Origin: Syntrophomonadaceae bacterium
GTDB taxonomy: Bacteria; Bacillota_D; Dethiobacteria; DTU022; UBA8154
DNA length: 15,119 nt
Assembly (NCBI GenBank): GCA_007120815.1
Contig: SKMY01000183.1
Coordinates: forward strand, 1-15,119
Direction of reading: 5' to 3'
Both the position numbers and the translations under genes were made by a program. Positions 6,669 through 14,501 of the stretch are shown piece after piece (positions within the stretch are counted from its first letter, which is position 1; every line of letters begins with the position of its first letter). The notes under the pieces were generated by a model, which saw only the letters and a list, made by a program, of their open reading frames with translations, was not told the origin of the DNA and searched no databases.

Positions 6669-7085
6669 GTGAAATCTTACCGCGAACACCTCTGGTTTGA
6701 AACCAAACATCGCATGGAGTTCATTAACATCACCCGAGAGGTCCAGGACATCATAGACAAAAGCGGGGTTAAAGAAGGGCTTTGCCTGGTCAACGCCATG
6801 CACATTACTGCCAGCGTTTTCATCAATGACGACGAAAAAGGCCTCCACGGGGATTTCAAGAAATGGTTGGAAAAGCTGGCACCCCACGAGCCCGTGAACC
6901 AGTACGCCCACAATACTTATGAAGACAATGCCGACGCCCACTTGAAGCGGCAGATCATGGGGCGGGAAGTGGTCGTTGCCATTACGGAAGGAAAGCTGGA
7001 TTTTGGGCCCTGGGAGCAGATCTTTTACGGCGAATTTGACGGGCGGCGGCGGAAACGCGCCCTGGTTAAGGTTATTGGAGAATAA
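6669..7085 (+). CDS. YjbQ/UPF0047 family protein
   Basis: This 138-residue protein has the full conserved set of the YjbQ/UPF0047 family: [10 protein letters not shown] near residue 36, [11 protein letters not shown] near 53, YAHN then [12 protein letters not shown] around 69-88, a [23 protein letters not shown] block, and a final VKVIGE. The family forms small trimers with a cluster of conserved His residues and has been linked to weak thiamine-phosphate synthase activity in E. coli; its true role is unsettled. The GTG start at 6669 is supported by AAGGAGTG 7 nt upstream, and the length is normal. It is transcribed away from the fluoride-riboswitch operon. Its last 14 nt overlap the convergent GYF_2 gene. 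No thiamine gene is nearby, so context does not refine the function. Confidence 0.92.
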   Translation: MKSYREHLWFETKHRMEFINITREVQDIIDKSGVKEGLCLVNAMHITASVFINDDEKGLHGDFKKWLEKLAPHEPVNQYAHNTYEDNADAHLKRQIMGREVVVAITEGKLDFGPWEQIFYGEFDGRRRKRALVKVIGE

Positions 7086-7368
7086 GGGCCACAGCCACCA
7101 CCAGGGCAACAAGAACAAGGACGACGATTGCTGCCCGGGTCTTTTTCCTTCTGCGGGCAAGATACTCTTTACGGGGAGCTTCTGCAAAATCAGGATCAAA
7201 AGGAAACAGCCCGGGGAGATGCCCCGCCTGCAGCCATTCCCTTATGGCCTCGTTGAACACCCAGTCTTCTCTTTTGACGGTGCCTTCCCGGGCCTCTTTA
7301 CAGAGTTCTTCCCAGGTAAAGGGGCCCATTTTCTGTTTATTCCTCAACACATGCCATTCATCAGACAC
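7072..7368 (-). CDS. GYF_2 (DUF4339) domain protein with a C-terminal membrane anchor
   Basis: I start this protein at GTG 7368-7366, giving 98 residues, because GGGAGG lies 7 nt upstream; a TTG five codons earlier would overlap that site. Residues 1 to about 55 (VSDEWHVL.., [36 protein letters not shown]) fit the GYF_2 domain: an opening W, then GPF, a helix, WVF and a W-xxAG ending. Such domains are thought to bind short proline-rich or protein ligands. A basic stretch (ARRRKKTR) precedes one hydrophobic helix of about 20 residues at the very C-terminus, so the protein is probably tail-anchored with the domain in the cytoplasm. It lies 86 nt downstream of the UPF0182 gene on the same strand and may share its transcript. 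Its partner is unknown. Confidence 0.75.
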   Translation of the reverse strand: MSDEWHVLRNKQKMGPFTWEELCKEAREGTVKREDWVFNEAIREWLQAGHLPGLFPFDPDFAEAPRKEYLARRRKKTRAAIVVLVLVALVVAVALILQ

Positions 7369-7454
7369 CCTTGAACCTCCCAAAACAGGAATAACCGAAT
7401 GTTAATTAACCCATCGAGTCAACTAAGTACGGGGAAATATACTTTAAACACATT

Positions 7455-10259
7455 TTAGTCAGGTAAGCCGGGGGCTTCAGAAACATCCTGGCTGGTTTCT
7501 ACCAGCTCCTGGATGATGTTTTCCAGCGCATCCAACGCTTCGCCGTAACCTGCCCAGTTGCCCTGCTGCTGGTATTCCTGAGCCTGCTGGAAGAGGGCCT
7601 GGGCCCGCCGGGCCAGTTCGGGAACGGTTCCGGGAACCAGCGGCAGATCGGGAAGCGGCTCAACTTCAGGTGGAACGGGCACGGGCAGGTCTTCATCTTC
7701 ATCCTCATCCACCGGTTCATCAGGCGTTTCCGGCTCTGGAACACCGGGGACATCCCGAGTGCCAAAAATAGTTACCAGGGCCTCTTCCAGGGTGGGCTCC
7801 ATAACCACTGTTTCTTCAAAAGCCACGATGACCCGGGCCAGTTCAGGCAGCTGGCTCTGATCCGCCTCCAGAAAAACCGGCTCAACATAAAGAATGGAAT
7901 CATCTATGGGCAGCACCAGCAGGTTCCCTCGAATAACCCGGGAACCCCTCTGATCCCAGAGGGACAGCTGCTGGGAAATAAGCGTGTTCTGATCAATACG
8001 GGTCTCCACCTGCATGGGCCCGAAGATCACCCGCTCCTTGGGAAAGGTATAGACCAGCAGTTCTCCGTAATGTTCCCCGTCACTGCGGCCGGCCATCCAG
8101 GCGATCATGTTGTCCCGACGTCCCGGGGTGAAGGGAAGAATCAGAACGAACTCCGGCTCGGACTCTCCGGGAATCTGCAAAATGGTATAGTACGGTTCCA
8201 TTACCTGGGTCGTCCCGGCATACTTTTCATTGGGTATTTGCCAGAGATCCTCCCGGTTATAAAATACGCCCGGTTCCGTCATGTGGTAGGTGGCGTAAAC
8301 ATGAGCCTGGGTATTAAAGTATACTTCGGGGTAGCGGATGTGTGCAACCAGGTCTTCGGGCATTTCTTCCATGGGCTTGAACAGGTCGGGGAAAATCCCG
8401 GCGTACGTTTGCAAGACGACATCGGCCGGATCCACCACGTAAAAATCAACGGATCCGTGATAGGCATCCACCACGACCTTGACCGGATGACGCATGTAGT
8501 TGATGCCCCGAAAGGGCTGGGAATAAGGATACCGGTTAGACGTTGTATAGGCGTCGATAATCCAGAATATCCTCCCACCGGAGATGACCACGTACGGATC
8601 CTGATCGTATTCTAAAAACGGGGCGATCGCCTGGACCCGCTGGCGGACGCGCCGGTTGAACATAATCCTGCTTTCTGGGGTAATTTCGCCGGAAATTAAA
8701 ATACGATAATCTGAAAACTTCAGGGCATAAAGCAGGCGGCGGGCTGCATTGCTCAGCTGCACACCACCTGTACCATCGTAATGGGCAAACACATTGGTAT
8801 CGCCCCGGGGGTAGTTAAATTCCGGTGTCCTGGAATTGGCGATGACAAATCGACTGCTCAATTCCCCGTAGTAGATCTCGGGCCGGGTCAACTCCAACCC
8901 TCCTTCGAGCACGGGGGGCAGGTCCCTGACGACAAACTCGGGTAGTCCCTGGGGGGTTACGGTAGCTACGGGGTTCATGGCAATGCCGTACCCGTGGGTA
9001 TACTGCAGGTGCAGGTTGACCCAGGTTTGAGCCGGGTCGGGCAGCTGGCGCTGCTCCATTTCCCGGGCGGCCAGCATCACCTGGCGGTATTCGCCGTTAA
9101 TGTAATAGCGGTCCGTATCCACGTCATCAAACTGGTAGTACTGACGTATGCCCTGGAGCTGGTTGTAGGTCTGCCGCAAGGGCCTGTAATCCCAGAGGCG
9201 GACATTGTCCAGAGTGCCTTCCGCCCTTTTTAAGTCATCCCAATCCAGGGTCTGGCGGGCGGGATAAGGCTGCGTCTTGACCTGGTCCAGGGCAAAAGCC
9301 TGCCTGGTAAACTGGATGTTCCTTTCAATATAAGGCCGTTCAAAGGCCAGCTCATTGGGATCCACCCGGAACTGCTGGACCAGGGCCGGGTATATACTTC
9401 CCACTCCGATAGATGCTGCCAGAAGGACGATGATACTGATCACGATCAGGCGCGCCCGCCGTTTAAAGATATTAAAGATAAGCAGCCCCGTGATACCCAG
9501 GGCCAGGAAAAAAAGGATCCACAAGGCGGGGAGGTTGGCGTTCAAATCGGTATAACCTGCCCCGGTGACATACCCCCGGGGTGAAAAAAGCAGTTCATAC
9601 ATCTGCAGCCGGTAATCCCAGGCTTTGAGCAAAAAAGCCCCCGCCAGCAGCAATGAGAGGTGCCCCTGCCCCTTGTGGGGCAAAAACATGATCCGTCGAC
9701 CCACTTGAACGGGCGGGTTGACAAGAAAGTAAAGCCCTCCCACAACCAGAATGGTCATAACAACCATGGTCTGCAAAAACGTATAAAGAGACCGCAGAAA
9801 AGGCAGCTGGAAAAGATAAAAAGAGGCATCCATCTGAAAAACCGGCTCAACTACACCGGATTCCACACCCTGGAAAAACTGGCGCACTTCCAGCCAGAGA
9901 CCGCCGGCATACGACGTAACAACGAAAGAAAGCACCAGGCTGCCCAGGAGAAAGAGCCTCGTTATGTTGCGAGGGGTCAGCATCTTACCCAGGGGGCTGC
10001 CGACGATCTTCTCCCGGAGTTCCAGGTTAGGCAGATTCAACAGGGCATCCCGGGTAAACCGCACATTTACAAACAAAAACAAGAAAAAGATCGCCCAGGC
10101 TGCCAGCCGTATGGCCCACTGGGACACAAATACCGTTAAGAATACCGGGCTGTAACCCAGGTTTTCAAACCACAGGTAATCGGTGTACAACCCGGAGGCC
10201 CAAACTAACAGCAAGATGAACAAGATAACGCCAAGTATAACAACGGTTCTAAGCTTCAT
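7455..10259 (-). CDS. UPF0182 family large membrane protein
   Basis: The 934-residue protein matches the UPF0182 (COG1615) family found in cyanobacteria, actinobacteria and Clostridia; its function is unknown. About seven membrane helices fill the first 300 residues (near 5-22, 39-64, 100-120, 155-180, 203-220, 247-267, 270-292), followed by a large, probably extracytoplasmic domain of some 550 residues with family blocks such as NEYR-like YYINGEYRQVMLAARE, HLQYTHGYG and PEIYYGE. Near 855-890 is an acidic proline-rich linker (PDEPVDEDEDED then PVPVPPEVEP), and the C-terminus is a helical segment (ARRAQALFQQAQEYQQQGNW..YGEAL). I use ATG 10259-10257 because CCAGG lies 7 nt upstream; an upstream TTG is too close to it. 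That site is inside a perfect stem-loop. The gene follows comEA on the same strand. Confidence 0.93.
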   Translation of the reverse strand: MKLRTVVILGVILFILLLVWASGLYTDYLWFENLGYSPVFLTVFVSQWAIRLAAWAIFFLFLFVNVRFTRDALLNLPNLELREKIVGSPLGKMLTPRNITRLFLLGSLVLSFVVTSYAGGLWLEVRQFFQGVESGVVEPVFQMDASFYLFQLPFLRSLYTFLQTMVVMTILVVGGLYFLVNPPVQVGRRIMFLPHKGQGHLSLLLAGAFLLKAWDYRLQMYELLFSPRGYVTGAGYTDLNANLPALWILFFLALGITGLLIFNIFKRRARLIVISIIVLLAASIGVGSIYPALVQQFRVDPNELAFERPYIERNIQFTRQAFALDQVKTQPYPARQTLDWDDLKRAEGTLDNVRLWDYRPLRQTYNQLQGIRQYYQFDDVDTDRYYINGEYRQVMLAAREMEQRQLPDPAQTWVNLHLQYTHGYGIAMNPVATVTPQGLPEFVVRDLPPVLEGGLELTRPEIYYGELSSRFVIANSRTPEFNYPRGDTNVFAHYDGTGGVQLSNAARRLLYALKFSDYRILISGEITPESRIMFNRRVRQRVQAIAPFLEYDQDPYVVISGGRIFWIIDAYTTSNRYPYSQPFRGINYMRHPVKVVVDAYHGSVDFYVVDPADVVLQTYAGIFPDLFKPMEEMPEDLVAHIRYPEVYFNTQAHVYATYHMTEPGVFYNREDLWQIPNEKYAGTTQVMEPYYTILQIPGESEPEFVLILPFTPGRRDNMIAWMAGRSDGEHYGELLVYTFPKERVIFGPMQVETRIDQNTLISQQLSLWDQRGSRVIRGNLLVLPIDDSILYVEPVFLEADQSQLPELARVIVAFEETVVMEPTLEEALVTIFGTRDVPGVPEPETPDEPVDEDEDEDLPVPVPPEVEPLPDLPLVPGTVPELARRAQALFQQAQEYQQQGNWAGYGEALDALENIIQELVETSQDVSEAPGLPD

Positions 10260-10266
10260 AAACAAA

Positions 10267-10284
10267 CCTGGCGGAAACGCCAGG
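10267..10284 (-). promoter_or_regulatory. Stem-loop over the ribosome binding site of the UPF0182 gene
   Basis: CCTGGCG and CGCCAGG form a perfect 7-bp stem with a TTTC loop on the minus strand. The 3' arm ends with the AGG that serves as Shine-Dalgarno for ATG 10259. When folded, the site should be partly sequestered. There is no T tract after it, so a terminator is unlikely. Confidence 0.55.
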
Positions 10285-10308
10285 CTATCCCCCTCTCTGT
10301 ATGAGAAA

Positions 10309-10372
10309 ATAAGGTTTCCGCTTCCCGGTATCGGCTTATCAAATGGAGTTCCCGCTTCGGGGCATCGGCTCC
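10309..10372 (-). repeat. Two adjacent related hairpin-like repeats in the UPF0182 leader
   Basis: Two units, at 10345-10372 and 10309-10339, share the minus-strand core AGCCGAT.CC..GAAGCGG.AA (18 of 22 bases aligned). Each is bracketed by its own complementary ends: GGAG/CTCC in the first and ATAAG/CTTAT in the second, so the closing stem differs in sequence while pairing is kept. Each core also contains a short internal pairing (CCCG..CGGG, CCG..CGG). They lie between comEA and the UPF0182 start. They match no riboswitch class I recognise; they could be an RNA element or a small dispersed repeat. Confidence 0.55.
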
Positions 10373-10389
10373 GGTGAGGGAAGTGGAGG

Positions 10390-11019
10390 TTAATATACGG
10401 TAACCAGGTCCTTTATACTCTCCAGGGTTTTTTCTCCGATACCGCTTACCTGGAGCAGGTCTTCAACGGAATGAAAAGGCCCGTTTTTCTGGCGATGGCT
10501 GATAATGCTTCGGGCTTTTACCGAACCAATGCCCGGCAAGGTTTCCAGCTCCGATTGGTCGGCGTGGTTGATATTAACCCGTGTATCAAAGGGTAAAACT
10601 TGCTGTGAAACAAGCCCGGCATCGTCTCCTTCAGCACGCTCTTTGGGAATAAAGACCTGCTGGCCGTCAATAAGGGGCTGGGCCAGGTTAATCCGTTCCA
10701 GGTCTGCACCCTCCAGGCTGCCACCGGCTTTTTCCAGGGCATCGATAACCCGGGCCCCTTCATTAAGCTCATAAACCCCCGGCCGCAGCACGCTTCCTGT
10801 GACATGAACGATAATAAAAGAAACCTTTTCACCGGATGGGTTGGGATCCCCTTGTGTTCTCGAACTACTGTATTCCACGGAAGCCTGCCCGACCCCCCAA
10901 TTAGCTCCGTCCCCCTGGTGTTCTTCTGGTAGAGTAAACCGCAGCACCACACCCAGTAACAGAAGTGCGCCCAGTATCATGACCAGTTTTTGCTCCCTGG
11001 GAGTCAGCTTGAACACCAT
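10390..11019 (-). CDS. comEA: ComEA family DNA-binding competence protein
   Basis: The 209-residue protein has ComEA architecture. A short cytoplasmic start is followed by one membrane anchor (about 13-28), then a linker, then a SLBB domain around 66-127 (IIVHVTGSVLRPGVYEL..LAQPLIDGQQVFIPK), and finally two helix-hairpin-helix motifs at about 147-209 (VNINHADQSELETLPGIGSVKA..ISH, LLQVSGIGEKTLESIKDL). ComEA binds double-stranded DNA outside the membrane during natural transformation. The ATG at 11019 follows AAGGGTGG. In many Firmicutes comEC follows, but here the next gene on the strand is the UPF0182 gene, so competence capacity cannot be judged from this window. Dispersed ComEA-like proteins without comEC also exist. 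Confidence 0.92.
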   Translation of the reverse strand: MVFKLTPREQKLVMILGALLLLGVVLRFTLPEEHQGDGANWGVGQASVEYSSSRTQGDPNPSGEKVSFIIVHVTGSVLRPGVYELNEGARVIDALEKAGGSLEGADLERINLAQPLIDGQQVFIPKERAEGDDAGLVSQQVLPFDTRVNINHADQSELETLPGIGSVKARSIISHRQKNGPFHSVEDLLQVSGIGEKTLESIKDLVTVY

Positions 11020-11194
11020 AAACCACCCTTCGTGCTAAATTGAATGTTAATTGTATAAATGCATACGGCTGAAATGAACGATTTGTGCAAACCTGTTCTG
11101 TAACCTTCAGTTATCTCTTCGACAACCTTCCTTTAATTCCCTTCCGTTTATCCTTTACCGGACTCAAAATTGCTTAAAAACTAGGTTGCCCCCT

Positions 11195-11223
11195 TTGAAA
11201 ACCTGTCATGCGTAAGTTATAAT
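11195..11223 (+). promoter_or_regulatory. Near-consensus sigma-A promoter
   Basis: TTGAAA at 11195-11200 and TATAAT at 11218-11223 are separated by exactly 17 nt. The -10 box is perfect and the -35 box matches 4 of 6. Transcription would start near 11230 and run rightward through palindromic element B into the transglutaminase-like gene, giving a leader of about 240 nt. Confidence 0.75.
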
Positions 11224-11282
11224 AAATATAAGGGGAAAACAAATATAAGTTGTAACTGCTCAGCCCTTGTTCAGTTCACGCC

Positions 11283-11414
11283 GCAAAGCAGGGGGACGGT
11301 TCTGTCGCTTTCCTATTTTTCAAGGTATGGGGACACACCTCTAAATGCAAGAGGAATGTCCCCTATGTCCTCCGCTCCGCTCTGGAAGCGCCAGAACCGT
11401 CCCCGCAGCTTTGC
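11283..11414. repeat. REP/MITE-like nested palindrome, copy B
   Basis: Outer arms of about 31 nt (11283-11313 and 11384-11414) form an imperfect inverted repeat: GCAAAGC ends, then GGGGACGGTTCTG, then CGCTT(T)CC. Inside, GGGGACA (11329-11335) faces TGTCCCC (11357-11363). The interior closely matches copy A at 3977-4100, with a 24-nt identical run (11317-11340) around GGTATGGGGACACAC. Only the GCAAAGC flanks are particular to this copy. It lies inside the predicted 5' leader of the next gene and has no coding capacity. Confidence 0.75.
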
Positions 11415-11443
11415 TTACCAGATAGACTTAGGCAGTTACGATA

Positions 11444-11458
11444 AGATAACAATTATCT
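11444..11458. promoter_or_regulatory. Perfect 6-3-6 inverted repeat upstream of the transglutaminase-like start
   Basis: AGATAA and TTATCT flank CAA, ending 11 nt before the ATG at 11470. It could be an operator or a small RNA hairpin next to the ribosome binding site. In an AT-rich stretch it may also be chance. Confidence 0.25.
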
Positions 11459-11469
11459 GAGTTGGGGGG

Positions 11470-12111
11470 ATGATGTTCGTGGTGGGCAAAACAAATATCA
11501 GTTTGCGTCGAATAGCCGTGGCCTTTGCCATTGCCTGGGTCTTGTTTACCCTCTACCCCCGACCAGCCCTGCTGGGATTAAGCCTTTACCGGATTTTCTA
11601 CCCACCGGTAGACGCTTATTCGGTTGAGCAGCTGGTAGCAGAGCTGCCCGATTTCCAGAAACCCAGCGAGCTGGAGCAAATCATTTTGGCGCGAATCCCT
11701 TACCAGTTCGACTGGCAGACCTACAACATGCCCTGGTATTTTCCCCATCCCGCTGAAGCGCTTCAAAAACAAACAGGCGACTGTAAAACACGCCTGATCA
11801 TCATGGCATCTACCTTTAAAGCGCTGTCTATTCCCTACCAACTGCACACCTCCCCCGTGCATATCTGGATTCACTACGAAGGGAAAGTGGAAAGTAAAAT
11901 CGAAAATGAAGCGGCCGCCCTTTACATACACGATGGCGAAACCTATCGTTTCCAGCTGCCCCGAATAGACTGGCTGCACGGCTTCGACATGTTTTGGGAG
12001 GCTTTCTGGAAAGCCATGCCCCAGGAAAGAAAAATTGCCCTGCTCCTCGGCCTGGGCTATTCCGCGGTGCTTTTCTTTGCTCCTCAAGACCCCGTTAAAA
12101 GGAAACATTAA
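11470..12111 (+). CDS. Membrane-anchored transglutaminase-like (papain-fold) protein
   Basis: The 213-residue protein has one N-terminal membrane anchor (about 13-29), a domain of some 150 residues, and a second hydrophobic stretch near 188-204. In the middle, GDCKTRLIIMASTFKALSIPY places Cys105 as the probable nucleophile, and SPVHIWIHY supplies His131, in the order and spacing of bacterial transglutaminase-like domains (GxC..., then HxWxE). The acidic third residue is not obvious. Such proteins act as cysteine peptidases or amide-bond-modifying enzymes; the substrate is unknown. The start is uncertain: ATG at 11470 and 11473 lie directly after a GGGGGG run, while GTG at 11479 or 11482 would have better spacing. 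It is driven by the promoter at 11195-11223 and ends convergent with the radical SAM gene. Confidence 0.72.
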   Translation: MMFVVGKTNISLRRIAVAFAIAWVLFTLYPRPALLGLSLYRIFYPPVDAYSVEQLVAELPDFQKPSELEQIILARIPYQFDWQTYNMPWYFPHPAEALQKQTGDCKTRLIIMASTFKALSIPYQLHTSPVHIWIHYEGKVESKIENEAAALYIHDGETYRFQLPRIDWLHGFDMFWEAFWKAMPQERKIALLLGLGYSAVLFFAPQDPVKRKH

Positions 12112-12176
12112 GTACGTTTTACGGGAAGGACTAGATTCCCTTACCGGTAAAAATATCCAGGCCTTATTCCTGAACT

Positions 12177-13568
12177 TTATAACAAAGTAACCCTCAAGTG
12201 AGGGAAACTCGAGACAAGTTCCCGGTAGTGTTTGCCCTGCAAATCAAACCCCTTTCGGTCAAAAGGCTTCAGGGGAATTATTACCAGGTCAGGGGCCTTA
12301 TGGGAAGCCAGGTAAGCCTTTAACGCCTCCTGAAAGTCCGCTGATGTCAGCAATCCGGCACAGGCAATAGTCCCGCCGAAGTAGCCGCTGGCAGCGGCAA
12401 CAACGGAAAGCCGGTCCGGTAGCAAACCCATAGCGATAGCCGACTTCCAAAGGGGTTCAGCCAGAACAGATGTCAACAGCAAAGGGTTGTTCGATCGGTT
12501 CCCCTTGATCTCGCCGGCCACGGCTTCTATTTCCATTGGTTCCAGGTCCCGGTTCAATACCACCCCTGACCCCTGCCCCGACTCTTTTTCTACATGACGA
12601 GAAACTGAATAACAGCCCCTGGTTCCGGCACGCTTTGCGTCTATCAAGGGGTTGGCGGAGTCCTGAATTCGAAAAAATGCCTCGGCGGCAGTTCGTACCG
12701 TCACGCCATCGATGCGCTGGATGATGTCTCCCCTTCGAATCCCTGCCTGCCATGCCGGTGTGCCGGGAATAACGCCTTCCACCCGCGCTTCTATCTTTTT
12801 CTTCAAGGGAGGCTCCAGGATTACCGGGTGGCTTAACCGGCCTTTGATATTCTCATAAAAATTGTGGATCTGATCCCATAAATCCGAAGTGAACTGGAGG
12901 TGTTTCGGTGCCAGGTGTGTAAAACCGGGCAGGAAGACCCGGGTGGTCCTGGCTCCGGTTTTATCCAGGAAATAAAGGGTATCGGCCAGCTCATCCCACC
13001 CGGTAACATGGGGCATGGCCACTACACTTCCATGAAAAACGATGCCGCTGGTTCCCAGAGACCTGATCCTCTCCAGGGTCCGGGCCGGTCTCCGGTCACC
13101 CATGATAAATTCCCGGTACCGGGCAGAAACGCAGTTTAATGAGATGATCAACTCCAGGGAGTCGCCAAGAACATGGATACGGGAACCTTTTCCACCGATC
13201 CGCTGTAACTTTTGAATGCTCGTTTTACTTAAGTTCATTCCATTGGTGGTGACCTGAACAGGCGCCTGGGGATACAACACCCGCAGCTCCTGGAGTATAT
13301 AAAAAAAACGGGGATGGGTCAGCGGCTCTCCTTCACAAAGCCTGCTGGACGATTCCCCGATAACAATCTTCTTTCCCCCGTCCAGAAAAACAAGCAGTTC
13401 CTTTAATAAGGCCTCACCCAGCGGGGGGAATGTATAGGCCCGGCTACCGGGAGGGTTCTGACGGTGACTGCAAAATATACAGCTGGCGTTGCAGGTGGAT
13501 GTCAGCGGTAAGATGTTATCCTGGGAAATCGCTTCTAGGAAAAGAGGCATCAGAACGTCCTGGTTCAA
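12177..13568 (-). CDS. Radical SAM protein with internal PDZ domain and DUF512-like C-terminus
   Basis: The 463-residue protein has the radical SAM cluster motif CNASCIFC (Cys26, Cys30, Cys33), followed by GEPLTHP near 80 and QVTTNGMN near 105, consistent with an iron-sulphur SAM-cleaving domain over about 20-250. Residues 258-330 form a PDZ-like segment (VEGVIPGTPAWQAGIRRGDIIQRIDG). The C-terminal part holds SGYFGGTIACAGLLTSADF around 394-412, recalling the FFGG..VAGLLTG.D motif of DUF512. The better-known PDZ/radical SAM/DUF512 family puts PDZ first; here it lies between the other two. The substrate is unknown. The TTG start at 13568 has GGAGTG 7 nt upstream, in the 20-nt gap after the methyltransferase gene, so the two are probably co-transcribed. 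The product is likely soluble. Confidence 0.82.
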   Translation of the reverse strand: MNQDVLMPLFLEAISQDNILPLTSTCNASCIFCSHRQNPPGSRAYTFPPLGEALLKELLVFLDGGKKIVIGESSSRLCEGEPLTHPRFFYILQELRVLYPQAPVQVTTNGMNLSKTSIQKLQRIGGKGSRIHVLGDSLELIISLNCVSARYREFIMGDRRPARTLERIRSLGTSGIVFHGSVVAMPHVTGWDELADTLYFLDKTGARTTRVFLPGFTHLAPKHLQFTSDLWDQIHNFYENIKGRLSHPVILEPPLKKKIEARVEGVIPGTPAWQAGIRRGDIIQRIDGVTVRTAAEAFFRIQDSANPLIDAKRAGTRGCYSVSRHVEKESGQGSGVVLNRDLEPMEIEAVAGEIKGNRSNNPLLLTSVLAEPLWKSAIAMGLLPDRLSVVAAASGYFGGTIACAGLLTSADFQEALKAYLASHKAPDLVIIPLKPFDRKGFDLQGKHYRELVSSFPHLRVTLL

Positions 13569-13588
13569 CGGCGTTCACTCCAAAAATA

Positions 13589-14473
13589 TCAATAAGATGG
13601 CGGTGAGTAGCTGGTGATGACCATTTCTGGTATTGGACCCCGCCCATCCTTTTTTGAATTGATAGCCCGGACGGCCTGAACGACCTGGATGTGGTAGTCC
13701 TGGTATAAGGACTGGATTTCCGGCACGCAGGAGTTGCTGAGCATAACCAGGCAGCCTTTTGCATGAAGCGCCGAAAATACCCGGGCCAGGCGTTGCTGGT
13801 CTGCCAGAGAAAAACTATCCCGGGTATAGGCGGTAAAAGAAGCGGTCCGGGTAACCGGTTGATAAGGGGGATCCAGGTAGATAAAATCCCCCGGACCGGC
13901 CCCGTCCAGGGCCTCTTCAAAGTCCTGGCAGGTCAGGGATACGCCTTGCAGGGCCTGGGAAACAGCCCTTAAGTTATCCTCGTCCAAAACGGTCGGGTTC
14001 TTGATTTTACCAAAAGGGACATTAAAGCAGTCACTGCGGTTTACCCGATAAAGCCCGTTAAAACAGGTTTTGTTCAAAAAAAGGGTTCGGGCGGCCCTTT
14101 TTTCCGGAGCCAGTCGAGAAAAATACCTGGGATTGCGATCCCAGTTGCGCACATCGTAGTAGTAATCCCTGCTTTTCTTATGGGTTTCGTGCACCTTTAA
14201 CTCATCAATTAAAAGATCCAGCCTGTCCCGAATGACGGTGTAAAGGTTGATCAGTTCCGGGTTTAAGTCGTTTAAACAGGCGTTCTTTATCAAACCCTGC
14301 CGGTAGATCGCAAAAAAAACCGCTGCCCCTCCGACAAACGGTTCGTAGTAGTGTTCGAACTCCTGGGGGAAAAGCCGGCTGTATGTTTCCAGCAGCTGGC
14401 CTTTCCCCCCGGCCCATTTAACAACAGGGTGAGGAAGCGCCCGTTGATGATATTTTTGTGTTTTGGGCTTCAA
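13589..14473 (-). CDS. D12-class (Dam-like) adenine-N6 DNA methyltransferase
   Basis: The 294-residue protein carries the Dam/DpnIIA order of motifs: the SAM-binding VKWAGGKGQLL near residue 17, YEPFVGGAAVFFA near 43, NDLNPELINLY near 68, FLNKTCFNGLYRVNRSDCFNVPFGK around 132-156, the catalytic DPPY at about 201-204, and LSNS. It transfers methyl from S-adenosylmethionine to adenine in duplex DNA. GATC is the usual target of the group, but the site is not proven. I prefer TTG 14473-14471 because AAGGTG lies 6 nt upstream; a GTG three codons earlier would overlap that site. It starts 28 nt after leuS and ends 20 nt before the radical SAM gene, suggesting one operon. No restriction endonuclease is visible, so it is an orphan within this window. 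Confidence 0.92.
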   Translation of the reverse strand: MKPKTQKYHQRALPHPVVKWAGGKGQLLETYSRLFPQEFEHYYEPFVGGAAVFFAIYRQGLIKNACLNDLNPELINLYTVIRDRLDLLIDELKVHETHKKSRDYYYDVRNWDRNPRYFSRLAPEKRAARTLFLNKTCFNGLYRVNRSDCFNVPFGKIKNPTVLDEDNLRAVSQALQGVSLTCQDFEEALDGAGPGDFIYLDPPYQPVTRTASFTAYTRDSFSLADQQRLARVFSALHAKGCLVMLSNSCVPEIQSLYQDYHIQVVQAVRAINSKKDGRGPIPEMVITSYSPPSY

Positions 14474-14501
14474 TCCACGCACCTTCTTAAATAATCGCTA
14501 C

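Larger units (their letters stand above)
11020..11469. other. 450-bp divergent intergenic region between comEA and the transglutaminase-like gene
   Basis: No gene is supported here. From left to right it holds about 170 bp of AT-rich sequence upstream of comEA with no convincing leftward promoter, then a near-consensus rightward promoter at 11195-11223, palindromic element copy B at 11283-11414, and a small perfect inverted repeat at 11444-11458 before the next start. The rest shows nothing I can name. Confidence 0.7.

Noticed and set aside
10660..11020. A short frame-shifted frame (10518-10952) inside comEA as a separate gene or frameshift.
   Set aside because: The main comEA frame is intact and contains all expected domains; the other frame is a shadow.
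11041..11100. Leftward promoter for comEA around TATACAAT.
   Set aside because: The -10-like sequence has no acceptable -35 partner at normal spacing.
12116..12172. Imperfect inverted repeats between the convergent transglutaminase-like and radical SAM genes as a terminator.
   Set aside because: The GGGAA/TTCCC and CAGG/CCTG stems are only 4-5 bp and interrupted, and only a weak T run lies on the minus-strand side; not enough to call.
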